Part shown: in pieces, positions 6,786 through 14,335 of the stretch | How positions within the stretch are numbered: the stretch's first letter is position 1 | How the letters are laid out: every line of letters begins with the position of its first letter | DNA from: an uncultured Collinsella sp. | GTDB taxonomy: Bacteria; Actinomycetota; Coriobacteriia; Coriobacteriales; Coriobacteriaceae | Reading direction: 5' to 3' | DNA: 20,539 nucleotides | Assembly: GCA_902489295.1 (NCBI GenBank) | Contig: CABTZM010000012.1 | Span: 1 to 20,539, forward strand | Translations under genes and position numbers: made by a program | The notes under the pieces: model-generated | Databases searched by the model: none | The model's input: only the letters and a program-made list of their open reading frames with translations | What the model was told of the DNA's origin: nothing

Positions 6786-7721
6786 CTAATGTTCGATCCA
6801 GCAGCGCAGCGTCTCGTCCGCCTGCAAATGACGTAGATTCTCTGCGGCAATGTCGACCACGTTGTTGAGCGTGGCCTCTAGGTGGAACCAGCCGGAGATA
6901 TGCGGCGTGATGAGCATGTTGGGTGCATCCCACAGCGGGCTTGTCGCGGGCAGCGGCTCGGGATCGGTGACGTCGACCGCGGCGCCGGCAAGGTGCCCGG
7001 ACTCAAGGGCGGCGAGCAGGTCGTCGGCAACCACGAGGTCGCCGCGACCGCCGTTGGCAAAGAAGGCGCCCGGCTTCATCGCGGCGAAGAACTCGGCATT
7101 CGCCAGGCCACGGGTCTCGGGCGTACTGGGCATAAAGGACGCAACGACGTCGGCCTCGGCCAGGCGCTCGTGCAGGGCGTCCATGCCGTCCATATCCTCA
7201 AACACGATGGGGTAGACGAGTGGATGACGCTTGATGCCGCGGATGTGTGCGCCCATGCTGCGGCAGAGCGTGGCAAAGTGCCCGCCGATGTCGCCGGCGC
7301 CCAGAACCAGCACGTTGGCATTTTTGAGCGACGTAACCGGCCCCAGATCCTCCCAGCGATGCTCGCGCTGCAGGTCTTGGTAGCCGGGCAGGCGCTTCAT
7401 CATAGAAAGGACCATGGCAAACATGTGCTCGCTCACAGCCTGGCCATAGGCGCCCACCGAGCAGGAGAGCTTGGCGTCGGCCGGCACGGTGCCGGCGGCG
7501 AGGTAGTCGTCGTAACCGGCACTCTGCAGCTGCAACAGCTGGAGATGTTCGCATGCCGTGAGCATGGCGGGGTCGATGTTGCCCAGAATCACATCGGCAT
7601 CGGCGACCTGCTCGTGCGTAGCGGCGCCGGCACTCGTATAGATAAAGTCTTCGCCCGGAGCACTCGACTCAAGGATCGCGCGATGGCGATCGTTGACGGG
7701 CAACAAAACCAAGATGTTCAC
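6786..7721 (-). CDS. D-isomer-specific 2-hydroxyacid dehydrogenase
   Basis: An NAD(P)-dependent oxidoreductase that interconverts 2-keto and 2-hydroxy acids in the cytoplasm. At 311 residues it has the usual family length. The Rossmann motif is VLVLGAGDIGGHFA (137-150). The catalytic triad is Arg226 in NGGRGDL, Glu255 in DPEPLP and His274 in ITPHISGW. NGGRG replaces the commoner NVGRG. I chose the GTG at 7721: GGAGAGGA lies 7 bp upstream, and the following MNILVLLPVND starts the catalytic domain. An in-frame ATG at 7835 would add 38 residues translated from a repeat and a terminator. The natural substrate cannot be told from sequence. Confidence 0.88.
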   Translation of the reverse strand: MNILVLLPVNDRHRAILESSAPGEDFIYTSAGAATHEQVADADVILGNIDPAMLTACEHLQLLQLQSAGYDDYLAAGTVPADAKLSCSVGAYGQAVSEHMFAMVLSMMKRLPGYQDLQREHRWEDLGPVTSLKNANVLVLGAGDIGGHFATLCRSMGAHIRGIKRHPLVYPIVFEDMDGMDALHERLAEADVVASFMPSTPETRGLANAEFFAAMKPGAFFANGGRGDLVVADDLLAALESGHLAGAAVDVTDPEPLPATSPLWDAPNMLITPHISGWFHLEATLNNVVDIAAENLRHLQADETLRCWIEH

Positions 7722-7741
7722 AAGCAGTCCTCTCCGCTCGG

Positions 7742-7784
7742 CCTGCCAAAAAGGGACAGGTTTATTTTGGTAGGTTTTATCAGG
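7742..7784 (+). repeat. 43-bp hairpin repeat, copy B
   Basis: Differs from copy A (5461-5503) at three positions. One difference, C to T at 7771, turns a G-C pair of the stem into G-U, so the hairpin survives. It lies between the methionine aminopeptidase terminator and the dehydrogenase start. Confidence 0.85.
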
Positions 7785-7793
7785 CAAAACGTT

Positions 7794-7842
7794 CAAATAA
7801 AACGCCGGATGCAAGACGGGTGTGCCCGTCAGCATCCGGCGT
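7794..7842 (-). terminator. Rho-independent terminator of the methionine aminopeptidase gene
   Basis: ACGCCGGATGC (7802-7812) pairs perfectly with GCATCCGGCGT (7832-7842); a small CGGG/CCCG stem forms inside the loop. On the minus strand the stem is followed by TTTTATTT. It lies 8 bp beyond the stop codon. Confidence 0.9.
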
Positions 7843-7850
7843 CCGTGCGG

Positions 7851-8738
7851 CTACCAGCTCAGCAGCTCGTAGCCATCTTCGGTCACGACCAGCTGCACCT
7901 CGCACTGAGCCGAGTCACTGCCGTCCTTGGTGCGCACGCACCAGCCGTCGCCCTTGCTGATCTTAATGTCGGGCTTACCGGCGTTGACCATGGGCTCGAT
8001 GGTAAAGACCATGCCCGGGGCCATGATGGTGTCCACGTCGGGCGCCTCGGTGGTAAAGCCCACGAACGGGTCCTCGTGGAACTCCTTGCCAATGCCGTGT
8101 CCGCCGTACTCGCGCACGACGCTAAAGCCGGCGTCCTCAACTGTCTTTTGCACGGCCTCGGCCATGACGGACAGCGGCAGCCACGGCTTGACGGCGGCAA
8201 GGCCCGCCTCCACGCTGGCACGGGTGACGTCGACCAGGCGTTGGCGCTCGGCCGAAACCTCGCCGATGCAGAACATGCGGCTCGAATCGCTAAAGTATCC
8301 GTCCAGGATCGTGGAGCAGTCCACGTTGATGATGTCGCCCTCGTGCAGGACGTCCGTGTCGCAGGGAATGCCGTGGCAGACGACGTCGTTGATCGAGGTG
8401 CACACACTCTTGGGGTAGCCCTCGTAGTTGAGGTCGGCCGGCGTGCCGCCGTGCTCGACGGTGTAGTCGTAGATCATCTGGTCGATCTGGTTGGTGGTCA
8501 TGCCCGCGGCGATGTGCTCGCCGACGTAGTCGAGCACGCCCACGTTGATGGCGGCGGAGCGCTTGATACCCTCGATATCGGCGGGCGTCTTGTAGAGCGT
8601 GCGGGGCAGGACGTTCCAGCCCTCCTCCCACAGGCGCTCGAGGCGCTCGTCGAAGGCGCTGTGACATTTCTTATATTTCTTGCCGCTGCCGCACCAGCAG
8701 GCGTCGTTGCGGCCGGGCACAGGTCCCTTGTCAAACAT
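7851..8738 (-). CDS. map: Methionine aminopeptidase type I with N-terminal SEC-C zinc motif
   Basis: Removes the initiator methionine from nascent proteins. The 295-residue protein begins with a SEC-C motif (Cys14, Cys16, Cys25, His26 in CWCGSGKKYKKCH), a zinc-binding ribosome- or SecB-interacting element found on some MetAPs. The pita-bread domain shows substrate His122, metal ligands Asp140 and Asp151 (VDCSTILDGYFSDSSRMF), His214 (GGHGIG), Glu248 (FTIEPM) and Glu280. The segment after Glu280 reads EVQLVVTEDG rather than the usual EHTxVVT. RBS AAAGGAAG precedes the ATG. It lies 55 bp downstream of the radical SAM gene on the same strand and is probably co-transcribed with it. Confidence 0.94.
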   Translation of the reverse strand: MFDKGPVPGRNDACWCGSGKKYKKCHSAFDERLERLWEEGWNVLPRTLYKTPADIEGIKRSAAINVGVLDYVGEHIAAGMTTNQIDQMIYDYTVEHGGTPADLNYEGYPKSVCTSINDVVCHGIPCDTDVLHEGDIINVDCSTILDGYFSDSSRMFCIGEVSAERQRLVDVTRASVEAGLAAVKPWLPLSVMAEAVQKTVEDAGFSVVREYGGHGIGKEFHEDPFVGFTTEAPDVDTIMAPGMVFTIEPMVNAGKPDIKISKGDGWCVRTKDGSDSAQCEVQLVVTEDGYELLSW

Positions 8739-8793
8739 GGCTAACTTCCTTTCATCCGCAGCTAGTATAGCCCACCTGCAGAGCAGCTGCGCG

Positions 8794-9570
8794 CTAGTAG
8801 CTCACCTGGCAGGGGATGCCGAGGGCTTGGACGCGTGCGGCGATGGCGTCGAGCACCTCGGGTGCTGCCTTGGCAAGGCCGGCGACTGGCGTCTCGCGCG
8901 CCACCGTGTAGATGGTTGCCTCTTGTGGACGGATGCGCTCGAGCGCTGCGAGCCAGGGACCAACGTACTCCTCGCCGGTGTTGTCGATGGACTTACCCTG
9001 GTACGCGCCGGTCAAAAAGATGGTCTGGATAATGACATGGCCGCCAAAGCTCGCGAACGTCTCGATTTGGTGCTCGACGTCGTAGGGGCCAACGGGCTGG
9101 TCGAGCAGCTGGATAAACGCCGGATCGACCGTGTCGAGCTTAAGGATATTGTCGTCGACCATCATGAGCGCATCGTGCACCTCGGGGCGATCGGCGCGCG
9201 TGCCGTTGGAGAGCACGGCAATCTTGCTGTTCGGTGCCAACTCGTCGCGCAGTGCGACAGCGCCGGCAATTGCCTGGGGAAACTCCGGCGCGGCGGTGGG
9301 CTCGCCGTTGCCGGCAAACGTAATCACGTCGGGGAGCTCGCCTTCGGCTGCCATTTCGCGCAGCTTGGCCTCGAGTGCGTCGAGTACCACGTCAGCTGTG
9401 TTATACGGCTCGTGGCAGGGACGCTCGGCGTTGAGGCCGTTTTCGCAGTAGATGCAGTCGAACGTGCAGATTTTACCGCTGGCCGGCATCATGTTGACGC
9501 CCAGCGACAGGCCGAGACGACGGCTGCGGACGGGTCCAAAGATCGGACTGGCATTTAAAAACGTAGACAT
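8794..9570 (-). CDS. Radical SAM protein (COG0731-like)
   Basis: A 258-residue radical SAM enzyme. The [4Fe-4S] cluster motif is CTFDCIYC (Cys35, Cys39, Cys42). The preceding GPVRSRRLGLSLGVNMMP segment is typical of the COG0731 group, which is related to wybutosine-synthesis enzymes but in bacteria is of unclear function. FAGNGEPT fits the SAM-binding GGE-like motif. There is no SPASM-type Cys-rich C-terminus, so a peptide-maturase role is not indicated. Two starts are possible, 9576 and 9570. I prefer 9570 because GAGGAG lies 9 bp before it but only 3 bp before the other. It leads a likely two-gene operon with map. Confidence 0.85.
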   Translation of the reverse strand: MSTFLNASPIFGPVRSRRLGLSLGVNMMPASGKICTFDCIYCENGLNAERPCHEPYNTADVVLDALEAKLREMAAEGELPDVITFAGNGEPTAAPEFPQAIAGAVALRDELAPNSKIAVLSNGTRADRPEVHDALMMVDDNILKLDTVDPAFIQLLDQPVGPYDVEHQIETFASFGGHVIIQTIFLTGAYQGKSIDNTGEEYVGPWLAALERIRPQEATIYTVARETPVAGLAKAAPEVLDAIAARVQALGIPCQVSY

Positions 9571-9591
9571 AGGCATATGCTCCTCAAGACA

Positions 9592-9620
9592 ATTAGCCTT
9601 AAGCATAGCATCGCTGCCAA
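9592..9620 (-). promoter_or_regulatory. Promoter of the radical SAM-map operon
   Basis: On the minus strand TTGGCA (9620-9615) and GCTAAT (9597-9592) are 17 bp apart, matching consensus at 5 and 4 of 6 positions. Transcription would start near 9585, giving a very short leader that fits translation from 9570. Confidence 0.45.
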
Positions 9621-9745
9621 TGCGTGGTTTGGGCTCGCACTTTACAGGTTTCGAATTTTAACTCTGCCCTCGATGCCGCGCTATGAATGGTTTCGGGTCG
9701 GGTACAGTTAATCTGTTAACAAAGCACAAGACGATGAGGCGCAAC

Positions 9746-10543
9746 ATGAATTATACGGTTGAGAACGCGGGCACCACGATTGCCTGTCGCGAGTATGTCG
9801 GCTCGGATGTATCGCCCGATGTGCCTGCCTTGGTATGCGTGCACGGTGCCTGCGTCGACGGCGTCTTTTTTGACGGCATCGCCCGCGAGCTCAGCCACGA
9901 CTACCGCGTAATTGCCTATGACCGTCGCGGCTGCGGCGAGAGCGGCGATGCTGCGGACGGCTGCTATGACCTTGCGGCTCAGGCAGCCGACCTGCAGGCC
10001 GTTATCGAGTACGTCGGCGCTCCGGCAAACGTGCTCGCGCACAGCGCCGGTACGCTGGTGGCCCTGGAGCTTCTTCGTACAAACCCGGCCGTCGTCTCGC
10101 GAGCGATCCTGCATGAGCCCGCCGTGACGGGTGAGGGTGCCGGCCTGGGTGCAGCTCCGATTTTGCTCGACATGATTGCGGCGGGGAAGGTCTCGAGGGC
10201 ATTGAGGGCCTTTCTGGGCGCCATCGGCGATCCGGACCCCGATGCCCCCAAGATAACTGAAGCGGAGGCCAAGCATGCCCTGCGCAACGGCCGTTGTTTC
10301 ATGGCGAACGAATACGGGCTCAACATGACCTATGCACCCGAATGGGAAGACATCAGCGCACCAAAGGCGGTTGCCGCCGTGCTCTTGGGCGAGCTCTCGA
10401 TCGGCACGACCCGCGAGGCGGGCACGCGGTCGGCGGCGGAGCGCCTGGGTTGCCCCCTCGTGACGATTCCCGGTGCCCACAATGGCCTGCGCGATCGCCC
10501 GGCGCCGGCAGCCCAAGCCGTCCGCGACATTCTGGGGCTGTAG
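9746..10543 (+). CDS. Alpha/beta-fold hydrolase
   Basis: A 265-residue single-domain hydrolase. VCVHGACVDG (31-40) is the oxyanion-loop strand and AYDRRGCGES (57-66) is typical of the family. The nucleophile elbow is LAHSAGT (Ser100), and GAHNGLRDRP supplies the C-terminal catalytic His245. The elbow reads AHSAG instead of GHSxG. The substrate cannot be inferred. The ATG at 9746 is preferred over 9734 and 9683 because GAGG lies 8 bp upstream and the beta-sheet starts right after. A GTTAA-4-TTAAC dyad at 9707-9720 may be an operator. The following 212-bp gap to the next gene shows no clear terminator or promoter. Confidence 0.85.
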   Translation: MNYTVENAGTTIACREYVGSDVSPDVPALVCVHGACVDGVFFDGIARELSHDYRVIAYDRRGCGESGDAADGCYDLAAQAADLQAVIEYVGAPANVLAHSAGTLVALELLRTNPAVVSRAILHEPAVTGEGAGLGAAPILLDMIAAGKVSRALRAFLGAIGDPDPDAPKITEAEAKHALRNGRCFMANEYGLNMTYAPEWEDISAPKAVAAVLLGELSIGTTREAGTRSAAERLGCPLVTIPGAHNGLRDRPAPAAQAVRDILGL

Positions 10544-10755
10544 CAGTCCGTGCCAACTAAAACGGGTGACACTTGCAAGCGTTTCGGCGGCGTTAACAAA
10601 TGGCCTCAAAACCTTGCGTCCGCAGTCCCAAACATACCGTCTGCCAACCCATGAAAATGTAACGGTATTCACGTGCTTACCTGCATCAACAAGATGCTAT
10701 CCTTGTACCATTTGATACCAACTGCTATCAAACGCGACGACCGAAAGGGCCCCAT

Positions 10756-12636
10756 ATGCTCAATAATCACGAGGCCAATCTTACCGACGCAGAGGCTGCC
10801 GCCGAGGTGGCCCGCGCCGCGAAGATCTACCCCGTGGTGCGTCTGCTGTCGGCCGATCAGGTCAAGAGCGACCGCAACTGCCTGCTCGCCGGCGATCGGT
10901 GCCCTTGCCTGCGCCAGTCAAGTCTTGAGGCCATGGCAAGCTCCGATGAGATATCGGAGCGGCTGCTCAGCGACGGTGTCGAGTACCGTGCCCGTGTGCG
11001 CTCTTTGACGGTCGAGGGCGAGCCTCACGTTTTGCTGATGGTGCGCCCTATCGATGAACAAGAGGCCGCAGAAGAGGACCTTGTCTACACCGATGTGCTG
11101 ACGAGCGTGCATAATCGCCGCTATTACGAAGAGAAGCTTCGTAGCGCCCGCATGAACGCTGGCGTGGCGATGATCGACCTTGATGATTTTAGGGTCTTCA
11201 ACGATACCTGTGGCCGTCATGCCGGCGATCTCGCGCTCGGCGCTGTGGCGGCAGCCATTCGCGGCGGCATTCGCTCGACTGACGAGCTTGTGCGGCTTGG
11301 CTGCGACAAGTTCGTGGCCGTCATGCCCAATATCCCCTCCGATGACTTTGCGCGTCGCCTGCGCCATGTATCCGATGCCGTTCATGCCACGATCGTCCCG
11401 GGCCATGAGCACGTCAGCTTGTCGGCGTGTGTGGGCGGCGTTCGCATTAACGGCGAGACGGTCGATGAGGGCGTAAGCCGCGCGGTTCAGCTTTTGAGCC
11501 ACGCCAAGGCAAAGCCCGGTACGGTCGTGACCGACAACGACGCAATCGCGACTTTCCAAAGCCAAAAGCCCTCAATCCTTATTGTCGATGACTCCGAGAT
11601 GAACCGTGTCATCCTCAACGAGATGCTCAAGGACGAGTATCACATCCTGGAGGCCGACAACGGCCGCGCGGCACTCGATTTGGTCGACCGTTATGGCGAT
11701 GAGCTGTCGCTTGTGCTGCTCGACATTGTCATGCCGGGCATGAGCGGCTTTGAGGTGCTGGCCGACCTGTCGCGCCGGTCTGCCGCCGATAGCCTGCCCG
11801 TCATCATGATCTCGAGTGAAGATTCCGACGACGTGGTGCTGCGCGCCTACGAGTTGGGCGCATCGGATTACATCAACCGCCCGTTTGACGCGCGCGTCGT
11901 GCGCCGCCGCGTGAGTAACACCATCCGCCTGTATGCCAAGCAGCGTCGCCTGACAAGCCTGCTGTCTCAGCAGTACAACGCGCGCGTTAAGAACAGCCGC
12001 ATGCTCATCGATATCATGGCCGGCGTCATGGAGCTCCGCAACGGCGAGAGCGGCCTGCACGTCACGCATATCGAAAAGCTGACCGAGCTGTTGCTGGGCT
12101 GCCTGGTGCATCGCAGCGACAAGTTCCCGCTCGACAACGAGCAGCGTTCCACGATTGCTATGGCCTCGGCGCTGCACGATATCGGCAAGATGTCGATCGA
12201 CGATGCGATTCTCAACAAGCCCGGACGCCTGACGTCCGAGGAGTTCGAGATTATGAAGACCCACACCACCCTCGGCGCAGATATGCTGCTTGAGTTGGGC
12301 CGTCAGCATGCCGGCAATTCCTTGTTGGAGTACGCATACCAAATTGCGCGCTGGCACCACGAGCGTTGGGACGGCAAGGGCTATCCCGACGGCCTTAAGG
12401 GCGACGACATTCCCATTGCCGCGCAGGTGGTCTCGGTGGCCGACGTATACGATGCGCTCACGAGCGTGCGCGTGTACAAGGACGCCATCCCGCACCAGGA
12501 AGCGATTCAGATGATTCTGGACGGCAAGTGCGGTGCGTTTAACCCGCTACTGCTCGACTGCCTGCTCGAGGTGCAGGACCGTATTGCCGAAACGCTGGCA
12601 CGCCCTGCCGACGTCGTCGCGTTTCCCACGATTTAG
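10756..12636 (+). CDS. Multidomain signalling protein: degenerate GGDEF, receiver and HD-GYP phosphodiesterase
   Basis: A 626-residue cytoplasmic protein with no membrane segments. Residues 1-105 are an unassigned, possibly PAS-like sensor with a Cys cluster (42, 49, 51). Residues 109-265 are a GGDEF domain: MIDLDDFRVFND is intact but the active-site loop reads GCDKF (182-186), so cyclase activity is unlikely. Residues 272-395 are a receiver with Asp278/279 and phospho-acceptor Asp323 (LLDIVMPG); the usual switch Lys is Arg375 (NRPFD). Residues 410-615 are an HD-GYP domain with HDIGK (474-478), KPGRLT, HHERWDGKGYP (534-544) and ADVYDAL, all of which look active. It probably degrades cyclic di-GMP under phosphorelay control. 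GAAAGGG precedes the ATG. It is followed 23 bp later by an HPt gene. Confidence 0.9.
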   Translation: MLNNHEANLTDAEAAAEVARAAKIYPVVRLLSADQVKSDRNCLLAGDRCPCLRQSSLEAMASSDEISERLLSDGVEYRARVRSLTVEGEPHVLLMVRPIDEQEAAEEDLVYTDVLTSVHNRRYYEEKLRSARMNAGVAMIDLDDFRVFNDTCGRHAGDLALGAVAAAIRGGIRSTDELVRLGCDKFVAVMPNIPSDDFARRLRHVSDAVHATIVPGHEHVSLSACVGGVRINGETVDEGVSRAVQLLSHAKAKPGTVVTDNDAIATFQSQKPSILIVDDSEMNRVILNEMLKDEYHILEADNGRAALDLVDRYGDELSLVLLDIVMPGMSGFEVLADLSRRSAADSLPVIMISSEDSDDVVLRAYELGASDYINRPFDARVVRRRVSNTIRLYAKQRRLTSLLSQQYNARVKNSRMLIDIMAGVMELRNGESGLHVTHIEKLTELLLGCLVHRSDKFPLDNEQRSTIAMASALHDIGKMSIDDAILNKPGRLTSEEFEIMKTHTTLGADMLLELGRQHAGNSLLEYAYQIARWHHERWDGKGYPDGLKGDDIPIAAQVVSVADVYDALTSVRVYKDAIPHQEAIQMILDGKCGAFNPLLLDCLLEVQDRIAETLARPADVVAFPTI

Positions 12637-12659
12637 TTTGATCGAAGGAGTTTCATTCC

Positions 12660-13016
12660 ATGATTTCCATGCGTGAAGCGTATGAGAAGATCGGCGCCGA
12701 TTACGATGGCGCATCCGTTCGGCTGATGGGCGAGGAGATGCTCGCCCGCTTTGCCCTTAAGTTCCTGGATGACGAGAGCATGGACAAGTTCGAGGCCGCT
12801 ATGGCGGCAGGAGACGCCGAGAGTGCGTTTATGGCCGTGCATACGCTCAAGGGCGTGAGCCAGAACCTGGGGTTCGACAATCTGTACGAGCTGGCGGTTG
12901 TGGTGACCGAGGCGTTGCGCGATGCCGATACCGTTGACGGCGCCCGTGATGGGATACATGCGCTACGGCAGCAGTATGCGGCAACGATGTCGGCCCTGCG
13001 TGAGGCGGCTGAGTAA
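12660..13016 (+). CDS. HPt-domain phosphotransfer protein
   Basis: A 118-residue single-domain histidine phosphotransfer protein. AVHTLKGVSQNLGF (59-72) carries the phosphorylated His61 in the standard HxxKG context, within a four-helix pattern. AAGGAG lies 9 bp before the ATG. It is co-transcribed with the upstream receiver/HD-GYP protein and most simply passes phosphoryl groups to or from its Asp323. No hybrid histidine kinase is encoded in the window, so the partner kinase must be elsewhere. Confidence 0.9.
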   Translation: MISMREAYEKIGADYDGASVRLMGEEMLARFALKFLDDESMDKFEAAMAAGDAESAFMAVHTLKGVSQNLGFDNLYELAVVVTEALRDADTVDGARDGIHALRQQYAATMSALREAAE

Positions 13017-13084
13017 GGGCTTGCAGGCCTTGTGCCGCCCAGAGTCCGTTGATGTAGACATAAAAGGGCGTCCCCAATGACTAT

Positions 13085-13148
13085 GAGAGTGGATAATCTC
13101 CCGTTTTAGGCCCGGTGGCGGCCTCAAAGTGGGAGATTATCCACTCTC
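13085..13148. repeat. Long hairpin with 18-bp perfect arms, plus a third half-copy
   Basis: GAGAGTGGATAATCTCCC (13085-13102) is perfectly complementary to 13131-13148. Inside, AGGCC/GGCCT and TTT/AAA extend the fold. A further copy of the arm end, ATCCACTCTC, occurs at 13167-13176. There is no T-tract. It lies 68 bp after the HPt stop and may end that transcript, or be a dispersed repeat or protein-binding palindrome. The gap 13017-13289 contains otherwise only the operator candidate at 13236. Confidence 0.85.
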
Positions 13149-13235
13149 GTTCGATACATGTCCAAAATCCACTCTCACCCCTTCTGATTAGTGAATGGCC
13201 TATGCGCACTGGTTGGGCTTTCCGGATGCAATCCG

Positions 13236-13269
13236 TATCGTTGTTCGATAAACTATCCGAATAACGATA
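13236..13269 (+). promoter_or_regulatory. Dyad operator candidate upstream of the DUF2975/HTH pair
   Basis: TATCGTTGTTCGATA (13236-13250) and TATCCGAATAACGATA (13254-13269) form an imperfect inverted repeat around AAC; the second arm reads TATCGTTATTCGGATA in reverse. It ends 20 bp before the DUF2975 start codon, where an autorepressor such as the adjacent HTH protein could bind. Promoter hexamers here are unclear. Confidence 0.45.
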
Positions 13270-13289
13270 GGGTTAATGAGGGTGAGTGT

Positions 13290-13850
13290 ATGTCCAACAG
13301 CGTTCAACGTATGGCCAAGGCGCGCGAAAGTATCAGGAAGCTTGGCTTTTGCATGACGGTCGTTTTTACGGGAATGCTCGTCGCTTTTGTCGCGTTGGTT
13401 GTTTACGTGATCTGGTATGCGATTGCAAACGTTGCTTCTGTCGATTCTTTCGGTGTCGTGACGCTTCTCGACGGCGGGCGCGTCGTCATCCCAAGCGGAC
13501 TGTGCATGGCGCTTGTCGCAGGTATTTCGCTTGTCGTTATGTGCGGAATTAGCCGTAACATCTCGCGGGGCGTATCGCCCTTTACCAAGGCGCATGTGCG
13601 GCTTATCCGTGTTCTTGCACTTGCCTTTGCTGTTAACGCCGCGGTTTCGCTTGTTGGTGCCTATGAATCGGTCGATCTCACCATTGGCGGACTGGAGCTT
13701 TACATCGTGCCTCATTCCTTCGTTGTTGCGATTTGCCAAGGTGTTACCTTGGATGCGGGGTCGTTTATCGGCGCGGTCGTCTGCTTATTTATCTCGGCGA
13801 TCTGGAGTTATGCCTCGCTGCTCCAAGAGCAGTCTGATGAGCTTGTGTAG
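13290..13850 (+). CDS. DUF2975 family membrane protein
   Basis: A 186-residue protein with four likely transmembrane helices (about 18-46, 68-90, 103-125, 157-178). The GVSPFT loop (95-99) after helix two is typical of DUF2975. Function is unknown. The family is habitually encoded next to a small YozG-type HTH regulator, as here (9 bp gap, same strand). It may act as a membrane sensor or anti-regulator, which is inference from pairing only. I chose the ATG at 13290 over an in-frame ATG at 13191 because the first helix follows at the usual distance and the longer form would read through the operator candidate. Confidence 0.8.
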   Translation: MSNSVQRMAKARESIRKLGFCMTVVFTGMLVAFVALVVYVIWYAIANVASVDSFGVVTLLDGGRVVIPSGLCMALVAGISLVVMCGISRNISRGVSPFTKAHVRLIRVLALAFAVNAAVSLVGAYESVDLTIGGLELYIVPHSFVVAICQGVTLDAGSFIGAVVCLFISAIWSYASLLQEQSDELV

Positions 13851-13859
13851 GGAGGAAAC

Positions 13860-14189
13860 ATGAGCTATCTCATCATCGAGCTCGAGACACAGCTGCTTAA
13901 GACCGGAAAGACCAGCGCCGATCTGATTCGGGCGACGGGGCATACTCCGGCTAATATTTCAAAGCTAAGAAACGGAAAAATTAAAGCCATTCGCCTCAAG
14001 ACGCTTCTCGATATCTGTGATGAACTTGATTGTCAGCCGGGAGATATTATTCAGCGCGTGAGCGAGGAGGAGCTCGAGGAGCTTATTGTCGAGCGCGCAA
14101 AAAATGTCGTGAGGCAGATGCGGGACGGCGGAGGCAACGAGGCGTCGCTTCCGACATCAGTCTTCGCCGTCGATTTGAGCGACGAGTAG
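13860..14189 (+). CDS. YozG-like XRE transcriptional regulator
   Basis: A 109-residue protein. Residues 5-65 form a helix-turn-helix ending DICDELDCQPGDII, the hallmark of the small YozG/YgzD-type regulators that accompany DUF2975 proteins. The C-terminal 40 residues are charged and unassigned. GGGAGG lies 6 bp before the ATG. It is co-transcribed with the DUF2975 gene and followed by a terminator-like hairpin, after which the peptide/exporter operon begins. It may therefore control its own promoter, the peptide promoter or both; no shared operator was found. Confidence 0.85.
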   Translation: MSYLIIELETQLLKTGKTSADLIRATGHTPANISKLRNGKIKAIRLKTLLDICDELDCQPGDIIQRVSEEELEELIVERAKNVVRQMRDGGGNEASLPTSVFAVDLSDE

Positions 14190-14228
14190 CGTAAAGCGAA
14201 CAACTAAAAACGAAATATCAGTGCGATG

Positions 14229-14258
14229 GGACCCGTGTTTAACGCAGGTCCTTTCTTT
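14229..14258 (+). terminator. Probable terminator after the HTH gene
   Basis: GGACC (14229-14233) pairs with GGTCC (14247-14251), with partial GTG/CGC pairing inside, followed by TTTCTTTT. The stem is short but the T-rich tail and position suit an intrinsic terminator. Confidence 0.55.
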
Positions 14259-14268
14259 TGAAATTATC

Positions 14269-14297
14269 TTGACAAATTTAAGTTATCGACAAACAAT
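14269..14297 (+). promoter_or_regulatory. Promoter of the Cys-rich peptide/exporter operon
   Basis: A perfect TTGACA -35 (14269-14274) is followed after 17 bp by AACAAT (14292-14297), matching the -10 consensus at 4 of 6 positions, in A+T-rich DNA. It is the best -35 I found in the window and predicts a leader of about 32 nt with AAAGGAGGA before the peptide ATG. Confidence 0.65.
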
Positions 14298-14335
14298 AAC
14301 TAGAAGTAAATTCGATAAGAGAAAGGAGGAACGAT

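Noticed and set aside
5461..7784. CRISPR or tandem-repeat array
   Set aside because: The two copies of the repeat are 2.3 kb apart with genes between, and no regularly spaced repeats occur anywhere in the window.
6882..8744. A 620-codon open frame on the plus strand opposite the dehydrogenase and methionine aminopeptidase genes
   Set aside because: It is antisense to two genes with complete catalytic motifs, runs through their terminator and repeat, and shows low-complexity composition typical of GC-rich shadow frames.
8794..9570. The radical SAM protein as maturase of the Cys-rich peptide
   Set aside because: It lies more than 4 kb away on the other strand, is of COG0731 type without a SPASM-like Cys-rich C-terminus, and appears co-transcribed with map.
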